NCBI GenBank assembly: GCA_031178355.1
Contig: JAPSJC010000006.1
Span: forward strand, 1-64,000
DNA from: Ureibacillus sp.
GTDB taxonomy: Bacteria; Bacillota; Bacilli; Bacillales_A; Planococcaceae
DNA length: 64,000 nt
Direction: 5' to 3'
The notes beneath the pieces were generated by a model that was not told the origin of the DNA, ran no database searches, and was given only the letters and a program-made list of their open reading frames with translations. Both the position numbers and the translations under genes were made by a program. Positions 54,694-64,000 of the stretch are shown here, piece by piece (position 1 is the first letter of the stretch; the number at the start of each line of letters is the position of its first letter).

Positions 54694-55539
54694 GTGAAGG
54701 AAATTCTGTCGTTTAAAAATGTAAGTTTTTCATACACACCAGAAATAGATGATGCAAGAAAAGCAGTTAAAGATGTTTCATTTACAATCAATGAAGGTGA
54801 ATGGATCTCAATTGTTGGTCATAATGGTTCTGGAAAATCTACAATGGTAAAAATCATTTGTGGCTTATTATTCCCTCAAGAAGGGGAAGTTCGTGTCATG
54901 AATAATCTATTAACGGAAGAAAACCTTTGGGAATCACGTTCTCAAATTGGTATGGTTTTCCAAAACCCCGACAATCAGTTTGTAGGTGCTACCGTACAAG
55001 ATGATGTTGCATTTGCACTAGAGAATAATGGTGTTTCTTATGAAGATATGATTGAAAGAGTGCACACTTCTTTAAAACAGGTAAAGATGGATACGTACTT
55101 AAATCATGAACCACATCACTTATCTGGTGGACAAAAACAACGTGTTGCGATAGCAGGTGCCTTAGCAATGCGTCCTAAGATATTGATCCTCGATGAAGCA
55201 ACTGCAATGCTTGATCCTCAAGGGCGCTCTGAGGTGTTGAAAACTGTAAGTGAATTAAGAAAAGAGATTGGTTTAACGGTACTGTCTATTACCCACGATG
55301 TAGAAGAAGCACTATTAGCAGATCGTATACTTTTTATGAACGATGGGAAGAAGTATGCTGAAGGTTCTCCTCAGGAAATCTTTTCATTAGGCGATAAATT
55401 AATTGAATTCGGATTAGAAATGCCATTTGCGATGAGGATGACTAAGTTGTTACAAACGAATGATGTTAAGCTGCTTGGTGAACATATGACAGAAGAAGAG
55501 TTGGTGAATGATATATGGATATCAAACTTCAACAAGTAA
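54694..55539 (+). CDS. ecfA1: EcfA1, ECF transporter ATPase
   Basis: One of two ATPases of the general energy-coupling module for vitamin uptake. Walker A GHNGSGKST, signature LSGGQKQR and Walker B ILILDEAT are intact; 281 residues. GTG start with GAGAGGAG upstream. Overlaps ecfA2 by 25 bases. No substrate-binding S component is adjacent, as expected for a shared (group II) module. Confidence 0.96.
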   Translation: MKEILSFKNVSFSYTPEIDDARKAVKDVSFTINEGEWISIVGHNGSGKSTMVKIICGLLFPQEGEVRVMNNLLTEENLWESRSQIGMVFQNPDNQFVGATVQDDVAFALENNGVSYEDMIERVHTSLKQVKMDTYLNHEPHHLSGGQKQRVAIAGALAMRPKILILDEATAMLDPQGRSEVLKTVSELRKEIGLTVLSITHDVEEALLADRILFMNDGKKYAEGSPQEIFSLGDKLIEFGLEMPFAMRMTKLLQTNDVKLLGEHMTEEELVNDIWISNFNK

Positions 55540-56387
55540 GCTTTGCCTATTCAATCGGTACACCATTTGAAAAGCCTGCATTATTTGATGTTGATTTAGA
55601 AATTCCTTCGGGAACATATCAAGCTGTAATCGGACATACTGGTTCAGGTAAGTCTACAATATTACAACATTTTAATGGGTTATTAAAACCATCTAAAGGT
55701 GAAGTACATATAGGTGAGAGAGTGATTGTTGCTGGTAAAAAGCAAAAGGATTTAAAGCCAATACGTCAAAAGGTTGGGATTGTCTTTCAATTCCCTGAAC
55801 ATCAACTTTTTGAAGAGACTGTCTTGAAAGATATTATGTTTGGTCCATTGAATTTTGGGGTTTCTGAGGAAGAAGCAGAAAGCCGTGCCAGGGAGTTAAT
55901 AAGGCTTGTTGGATTATCTGACTCCGTATTAGAGAAGTCTCCTTTTGACCTATCTGGTGGCCAAATGAGGCGTGTTGCAATTGCTGGTGTTCTCGCGTTA
56001 CAACCAGAAGTAATTGTTCTAGATGAACCAACTGCTGGATTAGACCCACGAGGACAACGTGAAATAATGGATTTATTTTATAAACTTCACAAAGAACGTG
56101 GTTTAACGACCATTCTTGTTACTCACAGTATGGAAGATGCTGCAAGATATGCGGACAAGCTAGCGATCATGCACGAAGGCCAAAGCGTATTAACAGGTAC
56201 GCCTCGAGAAGTATTTGCTGATTCAACAATACTTGAGAAGTATCGATTAGAGTTACCACGTATTATAAAGTTTCAACAAAAAGTTGAGAACTTAATTGGC
56301 AAAAAGCTTCCTAAAATTTGCTTAACAGAAGAAGAACTTGCTTTAGAAATTGCTCATGCAATAAATAGGGAGCGTGATGAGCAATGA
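55515..56387 (+). CDS. ecfA2: EcfA2, ECF transporter ATPase
   Basis: Second ATPase of the module. Walker A GHTGSGKST, signature LSGGQMRR (the M/R form typical of EcfA2) and VIVLDEPT are present; 290 residues. Its start lies inside ecfA1 and its end overlaps ecfT by 4 bases, so the three subunits are made in a coupled way. Confidence 0.96.
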   Translation: MDIKLQQVSFAYSIGTPFEKPALFDVDLEIPSGTYQAVIGHTGSGKSTILQHFNGLLKPSKGEVHIGERVIVAGKKQKDLKPIRQKVGIVFQFPEHQLFEETVLKDIMFGPLNFGVSEEEAESRARELIRLVGLSDSVLEKSPFDLSGGQMRRVAIAGVLALQPEVIVLDEPTAGLDPRGQREIMDLFYKLHKERGLTTILVTHSMEDAARYADKLAIMHEGQSVLTGTPREVFADSTILEKYRLELPRIIKFQQKVENLIGKKLPKICLTEEELALEIAHAINRERDEQ

Positions 56388-57181
56388 TGGAAAAAATGAT
56401 ATTTGGTCGTTATATCCCAGGAGATTCATTTGTCCACCACCTCGATCCACGATCAAAATTAGTATTTGTATTTGCTTTTATCATTGTTGTGTTTATTGCT
56501 AACAATACAGTAACGTATGCTTTGCTATTAGCGTTTACACTTTTTATCATCCTAGTATCTCAAATTCGGTTATACTTTTTAATTAATGGGTTAAAACCAA
56601 TATTAATTTTGTTAGTGTTTACATTCTTAATTCATATCTTCTTCACAAGAGAAGGAGATCTCCTATTCGAACTTGGCTTTTTTAAAGTATATGAAGAAGG
56701 ACTAAGACAAGGATTTTACATCTCAATAAGATTTATAGTACTTGTTTTCATAACGTCAATCTTAACTTTAACAACATCGCCAATTTCAATAACAGATGGA
56801 ATTGAAGTGTTACTAAACCCTTTAAAGAAAATTAAGGTTCCAGTTCATGAATTAGCTCTAATGATGTCAATTGCTCTTCGTTTTATACCTACATTAATGG
56901 ATGAAACAGATAAAATTATGAAAGCACAAATGGCACGTGGATCAGATTTAAGTGCAGGATCATTAAAAGATCGAATTAAAGCTGTTGTTCCCTTATTAGT
57001 ACCTCTCTTTGTCAGTGCGTTTAAACGTGCTGAAGATTTAGCTATAGCTATGGAAGTTAGAGGATATCGTGGCGGAGAAGGCCGTACACGCTATCGTAAG
57101 CTCAAATGGGATTGGCGAGATACGGTGAGTATGTTGATGTTAGTCGTGTTGACAGCTATATTAATTTATTTACGTACTTAA
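56384..57181 (+). CDS. ecfT: EcfT, ECF transporter transmembrane component
   Basis: Scaffold that couples the ATPases to exchangeable S components. About five to six helices, with the two coupling-helix motifs MKAQMARGSDL and ALAMEVRGYRGG-like (AIAMEVRGYRGG) that contact the ATPases. 265 residues, overlapping the ecfA2 stop. Confidence 0.95.
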   Translation: MMEKMIFGRYIPGDSFVHHLDPRSKLVFVFAFIIVVFIANNTVTYALLLAFTLFIILVSQIRLYFLINGLKPILILLVFTFLIHIFFTREGDLLFELGFFKVYEEGLRQGFYISIRFIVLVFITSILTLTTSPISITDGIEVLLNPLKKIKVPVHELALMMSIALRFIPTLMDETDKIMKAQMARGSDLSAGSLKDRIKAVVPLLVPLFVSAFKRAEDLAIAMEVRGYRGGEGRTRYRKLKWDWRDTVSMLMLVVLTAILIYLRT

Positions 57182-57195
57182 AGGGGGGGACTGAC

Positions 57196-57936
57196 TTGCG
57201 CCGATTAAAAGCAACGATAAGTTACGATGGTACACACTTTTCAGGTTATCAAGTGCAACCGGGGGAGCGAACAGTTCAACTCGAATTGGAAAAAGTCTTA
57301 TCTAAAATGCACAAAGGGGAAATGGTGCGTGTTACAGCTAGTGGCCGAACCGATTCTAAGGTTCATGCAACAGGACAAGTAATTCATTTTGATACGAATT
57401 TAACGATCCCCATTGATCGCTATCAGAGAGCTTTAAATGTTCAGCTTCCTAGTGATATTCGTGTGTTACAAGTTGAGGAAGTTCCTACTGATTTCCACGC
57501 TAGATTTAGTGTGAAAGGGAAAAGGTATCGATATATTTGGAGCTTTAAAGCGGTTCAAAGCCCATTTCGCAGATATTACTCGGTCGATACAAAAGGTGTA
57601 AAACCTGATGTAGAAAAAATGCAAGAAGCTGCGGGATTTATTATAGGCACCCACGATTTTTCCTGTTTTTGTGCAGCTAATACAAGTGTGGTAGATAAAG
57701 TACGAACAGTGTATTCATTAAACTTTGAATTGCATGGTGAAGAATTGCACATGGTCATTGAAGGTAATGGTTTTTTATATAACATGGTTAGAATTATTGC
57801 AGGTACACTTTGGGAAGTTGGAACTGGTAAAAGGGAAGCCAATAATCTAAATGATGTGATTTCATCAAAGGATCGTGGAATGGCTGGGAAAACCGCTCCA
57901 CCACACGGTTTGTACTTAGAAGCAGTAAATTATTAA
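57196..57936 (+). CDS. truA: TruA, tRNA pseudouridine(38-40) synthase
   Basis: Isomerises uridines 38-40 in the anticodon arm. Catalytic aspartate D53 in ASGRTDSKVHATGQ. TTG 57196 follows GGGGGGGA by six bases and starts the conserved RRLKATISYDGT; the frame is open 30 codons further back, but that is ecfT sequence. 246 residues. Last gene of the ecf operon. Confidence 0.95.
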   Translation: MRRLKATISYDGTHFSGYQVQPGERTVQLELEKVLSKMHKGEMVRVTASGRTDSKVHATGQVIHFDTNLTIPIDRYQRALNVQLPSDIRVLQVEEVPTDFHARFSVKGKRYRYIWSFKAVQSPFRRYYSVDTKGVKPDVEKMQEAAGFIIGTHDFSCFCAANTSVVDKVRTVYSLNFELHGEELHMVIEGNGFLYNMVRIIAGTLWEVGTGKREANNLNDVISSKDRGMAGKTAPPHGLYLEAVNY

Positions 57937-57978
57937 ATACAATGTGAAAAAACAACTTTACCAGGTGTTCATTTTTAC

Positions 57979-58007
57979 TTGACTTATATTGAAAAATATT
58001 ATAAGAT
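57979..58007 (+). promoter_or_regulatory. rplM-rpsI promoter
   Basis: TTGACT (57979-57984), 17-base spacer, TAAGAT (58002-58007). Drives the L13 leader. Confidence 0.82.
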
Positions 58008-58013
58008 GACATA

Positions 58014-58110
58014 TGGTATTTTCATTACCAACCACGAATAAGCCCCGAATCTTATAAGTGATTATATAATGAAAAATAACGGTAATCGAATCGATTAGGA
58101 GGACATATAA
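58014..58110 (+). ncRNA. L13 leader RNA
   Basis: Leader before rplM containing ACCAACCACGAATAAGCCCC and a following pairable segment, which match the known Firmicute L13 leader class as I recall it. It is thought to let L13 repress rplM-rpsI. AGGAGGA lies just before the start codon. Confidence 0.6.
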
Positions 58111-58548
58111 ATGCGTACAACATTCATGGCTAAAGGTCACGAAGTAGAGCGTAAATGGTTAGTAGTTGACGCAGAAGGCCAAACTCTTGGACGTTTAGCT
58201 TCTGAAGTAGCTGCTATCTTACGCGGTAAACATAAACCAACATTCACACCAAACGTTGACACTGGTGATCACGTAATCATCATCAACGCAGAAAAAATTC
58301 AGTTAACAGGTAACAAATTAGAGGGTAAAATTTACTACCGTCACACTCAATTCGCTGGTGGTTTAAAACAACGTACAGCTGGTGAAATGAAAGAAAAATA
58401 CCCACGTCAAATGCTTGAATTAGCAGTTAAAGGGATGCTTCCTAAAAACTCTTTAGGTCGTAAAATGTTCACTAAACTTCACGTTTACGCTGGAGCAGAA
58501 CACCCACATGCAGCACAAAAACCGGAAAGCTATCAGCTTCGCGGATAA
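58111..58548 (+). CDS. rplM: ribosomal protein L13
   Basis: Early-assembly large-subunit protein, 145 residues ([20 protein letters not shown]). TTAGGAGGA precedes the ATG. Likely self-regulated through the leader upstream. Confidence 0.97.
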   Translation: MRTTFMAKGHEVERKWLVVDAEGQTLGRLASEVAAILRGKHKPTFTPNVDTGDHVIIINAEKIQLTGNKLEGKIYYRHTQFAGGLKQRTAGEMKEKYPRQMLELAVKGMLPKNSLGRKMFTKLHVYAGAEHPHAAQKPESYQLRG

Positions 58549-58570
58549 TTAATTAGAGGAGGATATACAC

Positions 58571-58963
58571 TTGGCACAAGTTCAATATATCGGCACAGGT
58601 CGCCGTAAAAGCTCAGTAGCTCGCGTACGTCTAGTACCAGGCGAAGGCAAAATCGTTATTAACAACCGTAACATTGAAGAGTACTTACCATTCGAAACTT
58701 TACACTTAATCATCAACCAACCATTAGAAGCAACTCAAACTAAAGGTAGCTATGATGTATTTGTAAACGTAAACGGTGGTGGATTCACAGGTCAAGCTGG
58801 TGCAATCCGTCATGGTATCGCTCGTGCGTTATTACAAGTTGACCCAGATTTCCGTCCAGCACTTAAATCTGCAGGTTTACTAACTCGTGACCCACGTATG
58901 AAAGAACGTAAAAAATACGGTCTTAAAGGTGCTCGTCGTGCGCCTCAGTTCTCAAAACGTTAA
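58571..58963 (+). CDS. rpsI: ribosomal protein S9
   Basis: P-site-contacting small-subunit protein, 130 residues ending in the conserved APQFSKR tail. TTG start with AGAGGAGG upstream. Co-transcribed with rplM. Confidence 0.97.
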   Translation: MAQVQYIGTGRRKSSVARVRLVPGEGKIVINNRNIEEYLPFETLHLIINQPLEATQTKGSYDVFVNVNGGGFTGQAGAIRHGIARALLQVDPDFRPALKSAGLLTRDPRMKERKKYGLKGARRAPQFSKR

Positions 58964-58976
58964 TATATACGTTTTC

Positions 58977-59014
58977 AAGGCTCTTTTCTCTTCGGAGGAA
59001 AGGGTCTTTTTTTA
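58977..59014 (+). terminator. Rho-independent terminator after rpsI
   Basis: A 14-base-pair stem with several G-T pairs closed by a TTCG tetraloop (58991-58994), followed by seven or more T. Confidence 0.9.
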
Positions 59015-59166
59015 TGTGAGAATAAGGAACCTAAGGAGTTTAAGTTTAGTCTTTATACTATATTGTACATTTGGATAAGCTAAATGGAGTAGTAGGGAAC
59101 TCTACTAAGTGTTCTTTGCTCATATATACGAAAAATCTAACCGATTGTGAATAGAGGGTTTTTATA

Positions 59167-60105
59167 GTGTTAAAACAGACAAAAATTGCGAGTATTTGGT
59201 CACTTTCAGAAAAAACACTACTTTTTCGGATACTATTGTTGATTATTTTACTTTTGACATTATTTATAGATAATCTTACCCAAAAACCGATGGGAGCGCT
59301 TTATATCATTGTAATGATAATAGCGGGTTTCGCTTTTAAGCAGATCAAGACACTTTTGTTACTTAGCGGAATATTGACATGCATTTATTTTTATCTACAC
59401 CAAAAAAGTTTCTTAGAGTGGGATATTCTTTTATATGAATGGACCTCTTTTTTCTTTATTTCTTTTTCTATTAGAACGTTATTGCAAAAATACAAAAACC
59501 AGAAATTTAATGTCATCCAGCTTACAACGGTTTTAGCTAAGGCTTTAGACTCAAGGGATGCTTATACTGCTAATCATTCCGAGAATGTAGCACGTTACTC
59601 AAAAATGATTGCAGAGGAAATGGGTTATACAAAAAATCAACTAGAGGATCTTTATTATGGCGGCCTTTTGCACGATATTGGTAAGATAGGTATTCCAGAA
59701 GCAGTTTTGACCAAACCGGGACGTTTGACAGATGCTGAATTTGAACAAATTAAGAGACATCCAGAGATTGGCTATAACATTTTAAAAGAGGTATCCTCTT
59801 TTGGGGAAAAAGGGATATTAGACATCGTTTTATATCACCATGAGAGAGTGGATGGGAACGGGTATCCAAAAGGACTGAAAGGTGAAGAAATCCCTTTAAA
59901 TGCACGAATTGTATCTCTTGCAGATGCATACGATGCAATGACGACAAATCGTACCTACAGAGATAAGCAAAACATTGAGTTTGCAATTGCTGAGATTAAG
60001 AAAAGTAAAGGGAAACAATTTGACGAAGAAGTTGTAGATGTCTTTTTAAATTTAATAGCAAAGCAGAAATTAAAGAGTGAGAATTTGGAGGAAAAAGTTT
60101 TATAA
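59167..60105 (+). CDS. membrane-anchored HD-GYP domain phosphohydrolase
   Basis: N-terminal third holds about four membrane helices (residues about 19-105) and the rest a complete HD-GYP domain: HSENVARYS, HDIGKIGIPE, HPEIGYNIL, and HHERVDGNGYPKGLKGEEIP with the diagnostic GYP. Such domains hydrolyse cyclic di-GMP, though some act on other nucleotides. No GGDEF partner is nearby. GTG start with GAGGG 9 bases upstream; monocistronic with its own terminator. Confidence 0.92.
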   Translation: MLKQTKIASIWSLSEKTLLFRILLLIILLLTLFIDNLTQKPMGALYIIVMIIAGFAFKQIKTLLLLSGILTCIYFYLHQKSFLEWDILLYEWTSFFFISFSIRTLLQKYKNQKFNVIQLTTVLAKALDSRDAYTANHSENVARYSKMIAEEMGYTKNQLEDLYYGGLLHDIGKIGIPEAVLTKPGRLTDAEFEQIKRHPEIGYNILKEVSSFGEKGILDIVLYHHERVDGNGYPKGLKGEEIPLNARIVSLADAYDAMTTNRTYRDKQNIEFAIAEIKKSKGKQFDEEVVDVFLNLIAKQKLKSENLEEKVL

Positions 60106-60123
60106 TTTTTTCCCTTTATGAAT

Positions 60124-60151
60124 GGGTTGCCTTTCTGAGGCAACCCTTTTT
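60124..60151 (+). terminator. Rho-independent terminator after the HD-GYP gene
   Basis: Perfect GGGTTGCC/GGCAACCC stem, 7-base loop, TTTTT. Confidence 0.92.
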
Positions 60152-60344
60152 AATGTGTGTCTATAACCTAACAATATAAACTAATAATCATTCAGTATTA
60201 TAAGGATATGGAGTTATTGGGCTAAAATATCAGAGTAGAGGAGATTAAGATGAACCAAATACAGTAACAAGAGTATTTACCTTTGAAAAAGGTGAATAGA
60301 CGTAATTTACGGGGAAGGTATAATCAGAATCTACTAGTAATAAC

Positions 60345-60400
60345 CTTATAAACAAAACCTGCACCCCTAATCGTTAGTGTTAAACAATTGAGATGCAGGT
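60345..60400 (-). terminator. terminator of the BCCT transporter gene
   Basis: Read on the minus strand, ACCTGCA pairs with TGCAGGT across a 29-base loop and is followed by TTTTGTTT. It is about 20 bases past the transporter stop codon. Confidence 0.65.
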
Positions 60401-60420
60401 CATAAGTACTTTGAGGCCCT

Positions 60421-61950
60421 TTATGGATTTCCTACTTTTTTTCGAGGTTTTGGTTTATGATACAATCCGAGTTCTTTTTTATCTTTTACTAAGGAGCGAT
60501 AAAGGGAGATCATCATCAAAATTATAATAAATGAAAATGGAAAGGCTGCTATGATTAATGCATTTTGCAGTGCTTGTAGTCCTCCACTATAAATAAGAAC
60601 TAAAGCTACAACTGACTGTGTAAACCCCCAAGTTAATTTTACAGCAGTTAATGGATTGAGTGATCCATAAGTTGATTGCATACCAAGTACAAAGGTTGCA
60701 GAATCAGCTGATGTAATAAAGAAAACACTCACTAGTGCAAGTGCTACAATTGCTAAAATCGTAGACCAAGATAGTTCGTTAAAAATAGCAAATAAAACTT
60801 CTTCAGTCGCCAATTGTGATATATCATGACTTACAGCCTTTTGAACTTCGATTCCTGTTGTACCAAACACTGTAAACCAAATAAAGCATACGAGTGTCGG
60901 AAGTAATAAAACGCCAATAACAAATTCTCGTATTGTTCTTCCTCTTGATACGCGGGCGATAAAAATTCCTACAAATGGCGCCCATGAAATCCACCATGCC
61001 CAATAAAAGACTGTCCAGCTGTTAATCCAAGTGCGATCATCCTCATTTAGTGGAGCAATACGAAAGCTCATATGAACAATGTTTTGTATGTAGCCACCAA
61101 TTGAATCAGTAAACATGTTTAAAATGAGAATTGTTGGTCCAATAATAAACATTAAAACTAATAAGATAACGGCCAATAACATATTTATATTACTTAATAT
61201 CTTGATTCCTTTACCTAATCCAGTTGATGCTGAAATCGTAAAGAGAATAGTAACAACAGCTACAATAATGAATTGAACGGTGAAATTACTTGGTATTCCA
61301 AATAAGTAAGATAGTCCTCCATTAATTTGTGTTGCACCAAAACCTAAAGTTGTAGCAACTCCAACAACAGTTGCTACAACTGCTAGCACATCAATAATTG
61401 TTCCAAGAGTACCTTCCATTGCTTTATTTCCTAATACAGGTTTTAATGTTGCTGAGATGAGTGCGGGTTCTCCCTTTCGGAAATTGAAATATGCTAATGC
61501 TAAGGCCACTAGTGCATAAATTGCCCATGCATGAATACCCCAATGGAAAAAAGTGTATCTCATTGCTTCTTTATGTGCTGCATTTGTACCTGATTCAGCC
61601 AGTGGAGGGGTCATAAAATGAGAAAGTGGCTCAGCTGCTCCCCAGAAAACAAGTCCAATTCCCATACCTGCACTAAATAACATCGCAAACCAAGAAATTC
61701 TAGAAAACTCAGGTTCTTCACTGGGTTTTCCAAGCTTTATAATCCCAACTGGGCTGAAAATAAGAAATATACAAAAGGTCACAACGATTGTAACTAATAT
61801 TAAGTAATACCATCCAAAAGTAGACGTAAGAAATGCTTGTATATTATCTGTTGATAGTTCAAAATTTTCTGGTGCAATTACACCATATATACAAACTGCA
61901 AGAACGATTGCTACTGAAATCCAAAATACATTTGAAACCTTTTTCATCAT
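60421..61950 (-). CDS. BCCT-family glycine betaine/choline/carnitine transporter
   Basis: 509 residues, 12 predicted membrane helices. Family hallmarks: [18 protein letters not shown] in helix 3 and the aromatic substrate box [20 protein letters not shown], with the RGRTIREF segment after it. Imports compatible solutes, probably sodium-coupled, for osmoprotection; OpuD-like, but the exact substrate cannot be read. AAAGGAATTC precedes the ATG pair. The only large minus-strand gene here, convergent with the HD-GYP gene. Confidence 0.93.
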   Translation of the reverse strand: MMKKVSNVFWISVAIVLAVCIYGVIAPENFELSTDNIQAFLTSTFGWYYLILVTIVVTFCIFLIFSPVGIIKLGKPSEEPEFSRISWFAMLFSAGMGIGLVFWGAAEPLSHFMTPPLAESGTNAAHKEAMRYTFFHWGIHAWAIYALVALALAYFNFRKGEPALISATLKPVLGNKAMEGTLGTIIDVLAVVATVVGVATTLGFGATQINGGLSYLFGIPSNFTVQFIIVAVVTILFTISASTGLGKGIKILSNINMLLAVILLVLMFIIGPTILILNMFTDSIGGYIQNIVHMSFRIAPLNEDDRTWINSWTVFYWAWWISWAPFVGIFIARVSRGRTIREFVIGVLLLPTLVCFIWFTVFGTTGIEVQKAVSHDISQLATEEVLFAIFNELSWSTILAIVALALVSVFFITSADSATFVLGMQSTYGSLNPLTAVKLTWGFTQSVVALVLIYSGGLQALQNALIIAAFPFSFIIILMMISLYRSLVKDKKELGLYHKPKPRKKVGNP

Positions 61951-62464
61951 GAATTCCTTTCCCGGCAGAAAATTTACTTTGATATTCCATCAAATGAATT
62001 AAATTTACCTATGAAAGTATCTGTTTATTTTTGCTTTATTCTTTCCCTAAAGTATTACATTAATACTAAAAAGGATGCTTATCAAATTCCACAATTTCAT
62101 AGGTCAAAGTTTAGTATCTATAAAAACATGTCTGGCAATTCTCTCATATTTATATTTAATTGGAGTTATTATTCTATTAACGAAGGAAGAGCTAAAGGTG
62201 AAATCAAGGTGATTGGATAATTGTATATTGTTCGACGTACATAATTGTTAAGTTTAGTGGTAAACACATATATTAATAAACAAAAGCCCTAGCAGTAAAA
62301 TGATATTAACTGTTAGGACTTTTTTTATGTTTAAAGTTATAAAAAATCAAACAAAAGTATCTTCATAATTAAATAAATATATTAGATTTAGTGATATCTA
62401 TCTATTCACGCATGATCTCTAAGCATAATATACAGATGTATTAAACAGTGAAGGGAGGTTACTT
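61951..62464. other. intergenic region between divergent genes
   Basis: 514 bases holding the upstream regions of the BCCT gene (minus) and the surface-type protein (plus). An open frame at 62011-62220 has no ribosome site and no family look. A terminator at 62285-62327 faces plus. CATAATATA (62424-62432) resembles the -10 of mother-cell sporulation sigmas, but no properly spaced -35 was found. Confidence 0.5.
62285..62327 (+). terminator. orphan Rho-independent terminator
   Basis: AGCCCTAGCAGT with ACTGTTAGGACT (one mismatch, one G-T pair), 12-base loop, then eight T. No recognised gene precedes it on this strand, so it may end an unannotated short transcript. Confidence 0.75.
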
Positions 62465-63880
62465 ATGTATAGGGAGATAATCAACAGACAAATAGAGGGA
62501 AGTCTCAAAAAGATAGTTAACTATCTAAAAGAGATGGACAAGTATCCCGATAAGATGGGAGTTAATCTTAAAGAGATACACAAACAGCTAGAGTATATAA
62601 GAAAAAATTACAAGCTGCTAAATAATATTATTCAAATATCGAAAGGAGAATATGAAAATATGAGTAATGGTTTTCAACCACAACAGTCAGGTCCAACATC
62701 ATTACGGGTTACGAAAACAGCAACAGGATTCCGTGAAACTGTAAGAGAATACGATTGGAATATCCAAAAAACTGCGAATCCTACAGAAATTGATCTACCT
62801 ATGGGTCAAACTGAGAATGCAAGCTTTACACTAACAATTACACGTAGTTCCACAGATACTTCAAGGGTTGGGGTAAGAGGGGTAATAACTGTAGAAAATA
62901 CTGGTGAAAATCCAACTGTAGGTTTGTCAGTTGGTGATATCGTTCAATTTAGACTACCTGGATCAGGACCTAATTTTGCGGCTGTGCCCGACCAAAGAGT
63001 TGTATCTATTACACCGATCCCTCCTACACCATCAGATGAACTACCTGCAGGGGCAACGGGAAGATATGCATATGAAGTTGAATTTACACCACCTGCGAAT
63101 AATGCGGTATATAGAAATGAGGCACGCGTAACAATACAGAACCATCCAGATGGTGTACGTACCTTCGTTTTCAGACAAGATTTTACACTTCCTACTACTC
63201 CAACGCTTATCGAAATTGATGAAACTGCTGTACTTAGTGATGTAGTTTCTTTCCCTTCTGGTATTACTGGCACTCAGCCGACAGATCAAGTCTTTAATGC
63301 ACCACCTACAGAACCAATTATTATAAATATACCTATTACAAATGAATCGGCTGCATGTGGTCAAAATTTAACGTTGAGTAATCAAGCAACCCTTACCGAA
63401 ACAGATACAGGTACAACACGTGTGAGTACAGCTGATGTTACTATTAATACTGGAGATTGTCCACCTAGTATATGTCCATTGAGCAGAGGATTTTGGATGA
63501 CACATTATCCAACAGATTGGCCACAAACTGTTCTAGACTTTGGACTGAAAATTGGGAATGTCCTTTATTCTGCATCTCAATTACAAAATACATTAAATCG
63601 ACCTCCACGAGGAGATGCGAGTATCATTCTAGCGCACCAGCTTATAGCCGCTAAATTAAACATCGCTAACGGAGCAGACCCTAGTCCAGTTTTAGAGATT
63701 ATTGCAAATGCAGATGCACTTCTACAAGCAGCATCTCCATGTCAAACAAATCTAATGCCTAGCTGTCAAGTGCCATATAATATTTCCCCGTCTTCTTCAG
63801 CAGGAGCTAAAATGGTTGCTGCCGCTTCAATCCTCGATGCATATAATAGAGGTCAAATGACTCCTGGATGTGCAATCTAA
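62465..63880 (+). CDS. surface/exosporium-type protein with beta-rich repeats and a C-terminal GFW...RGDA domain
   Basis: 471 residues. A basic, helical N-terminal 65 residues is followed by beta-rich Ig/DUF11-like sequence (about 75-345) and a C-terminal domain with CPLSRGFWMTHYPTDWP and NRPPRGDASIILAHQLIAAK, a pattern I recall from secreted proteins of varied bacteria. No signal peptide, membrane anchor or LPXTG is visible, so export, if any, is unexplained; spore-surface placement is one guess. GGGAGG precedes ATG 62465; a second ribosome site (AAAGGAG) precedes in-frame ATG 62660, giving 406 residues. Confidence 0.75.
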   Translation: MYREIINRQIEGSLKKIVNYLKEMDKYPDKMGVNLKEIHKQLEYIRKNYKLLNNIIQISKGEYENMSNGFQPQQSGPTSLRVTKTATGFRETVREYDWNIQKTANPTEIDLPMGQTENASFTLTITRSSTDTSRVGVRGVITVENTGENPTVGLSVGDIVQFRLPGSGPNFAAVPDQRVVSITPIPPTPSDELPAGATGRYAYEVEFTPPANNAVYRNEARVTIQNHPDGVRTFVFRQDFTLPTTPTLIEIDETAVLSDVVSFPSGITGTQPTDQVFNAPPTEPIIINIPITNESAACGQNLTLSNQATLTETDTGTTRVSTADVTINTGDCPPSICPLSRGFWMTHYPTDWPQTVLDFGLKIGNVLYSASQLQNTLNRPPRGDASIILAHQLIAAKLNIANGADPSPVLEIIANADALLQAASPCQTNLMPSCQVPYNISPSSSAGAKMVAAASILDAYNRGQMTPGCAI

Positions 63881-63934
63881 TTTACTATTGTAAAAAAATA
63901 AAAAATTAATAGAGATTGACATTTTAATTAGAAG

Positions 63935-63976
63935 AACAGGATTCTCTCTCATTGAGAGCAATTCTGTTTTTTTTGG
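63935..63976 (+). terminator. Rho-independent terminator at the right edge
   Basis: AACAGGAT/ATTCTGTT outer stem (one G-T pair) with a CTCTC/GAGAG inner stem, then eight T. Confidence 0.88.
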
Positions 63977-64000
63977 TTAAATACTATTTTTAACATGCTT

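Noticed and set aside
62011-62220. 69-codon + strand open frame upstream of the surface-type protein
   Set aside because: No ribosome site, low-complexity AT-rich translation, no recognisable family; kept only as intergenic sequence.

Overview
The window is a low-GC Gram-positive (Firmicutes, Bacillales) chromosome segment. Almost every gene is on the + strand and the order follows the Bacillus ribosomal superoperon region near the replication origin: ctsR-mcsA-mcsB-clpC-radA, yacL-ispD-ispF-gltX-cysS-mrnC-rlmB-rae1-sigH-rpmG-secE-nusG, rplKAJL-ybxB-rpoBC-ybxF, the str operon (rpsL-rpsG-fusA-tuf), the S10/spc/alpha operons, ecfA1-ecfA2-ecfT-truA and rplM-rpsI. Protein similarity recalled from memory suggests a Planococcaceae/Caryophanaceae-type Bacillales (Lysinibacillus-like) rather than Bacillus subtilis itself; this is inference. 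No rRNA, tRNA, CRISPR array or intact insertion sequence was seen.

Layout. 1-1640: an ECF sigma factor cut by the left edge and its membrane-bound partner. 1740-3650: a small minus-strand hypothetical, a gene-poor stretch, a hotdog thioesterase and a small membrane protein. 3790-8470: CtsR-controlled heat-shock/proteolysis operon. 8500-19200: repair, isoprenoid, tRNA-charging, RNA-maturation and sporulation-sigma genes. 19250-36120: transcription/translation core (nusG to tuf). 36150-37955: the decayed remains of a Bce-type two-component system plus ABC transporter, then an intact YuiF-like transporter, which together separate tuf from rpsJ. 39540-54060: S10-spc-alpha cluster. 54060-54690: a 630-base structured intergenic region. 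54690-58970: ECF transporter core, truA, rplM, rpsI. 59160-63980: accessory genes: an HD-GYP protein, a BCCT transporter on the minus strand, and an unusual surface-type protein.

How it works together. Most genes build or service the ribosome and RNA polymerase. Control signals can be read directly: a CtsR operator on the ctsR promoter, a cysteine-specifier T-box ahead of cysS, L10 and L13 leader RNAs, paired L1-type hairpins before rplK and rplA, and a conserved-looking leader before rpsJ. Several expected genes are absent from their usual places: disA (between radA and yacL), cysE (between the T-box and cysS) and map (between adk and infA, where only a decayed fragment remains).

The observations most worth a second look are the fossil Bce module inside the ribosomal superoperon, the map remnant next to a 97-base nested hairpin, the possible switch-like RNA or miniature repeat upstream of ecfA1, the hairpin inside the nusG ribosome-binding spacer, and the two-start surface-type protein at the right edge. 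I did not find a convincing wholly new multi-gene system.
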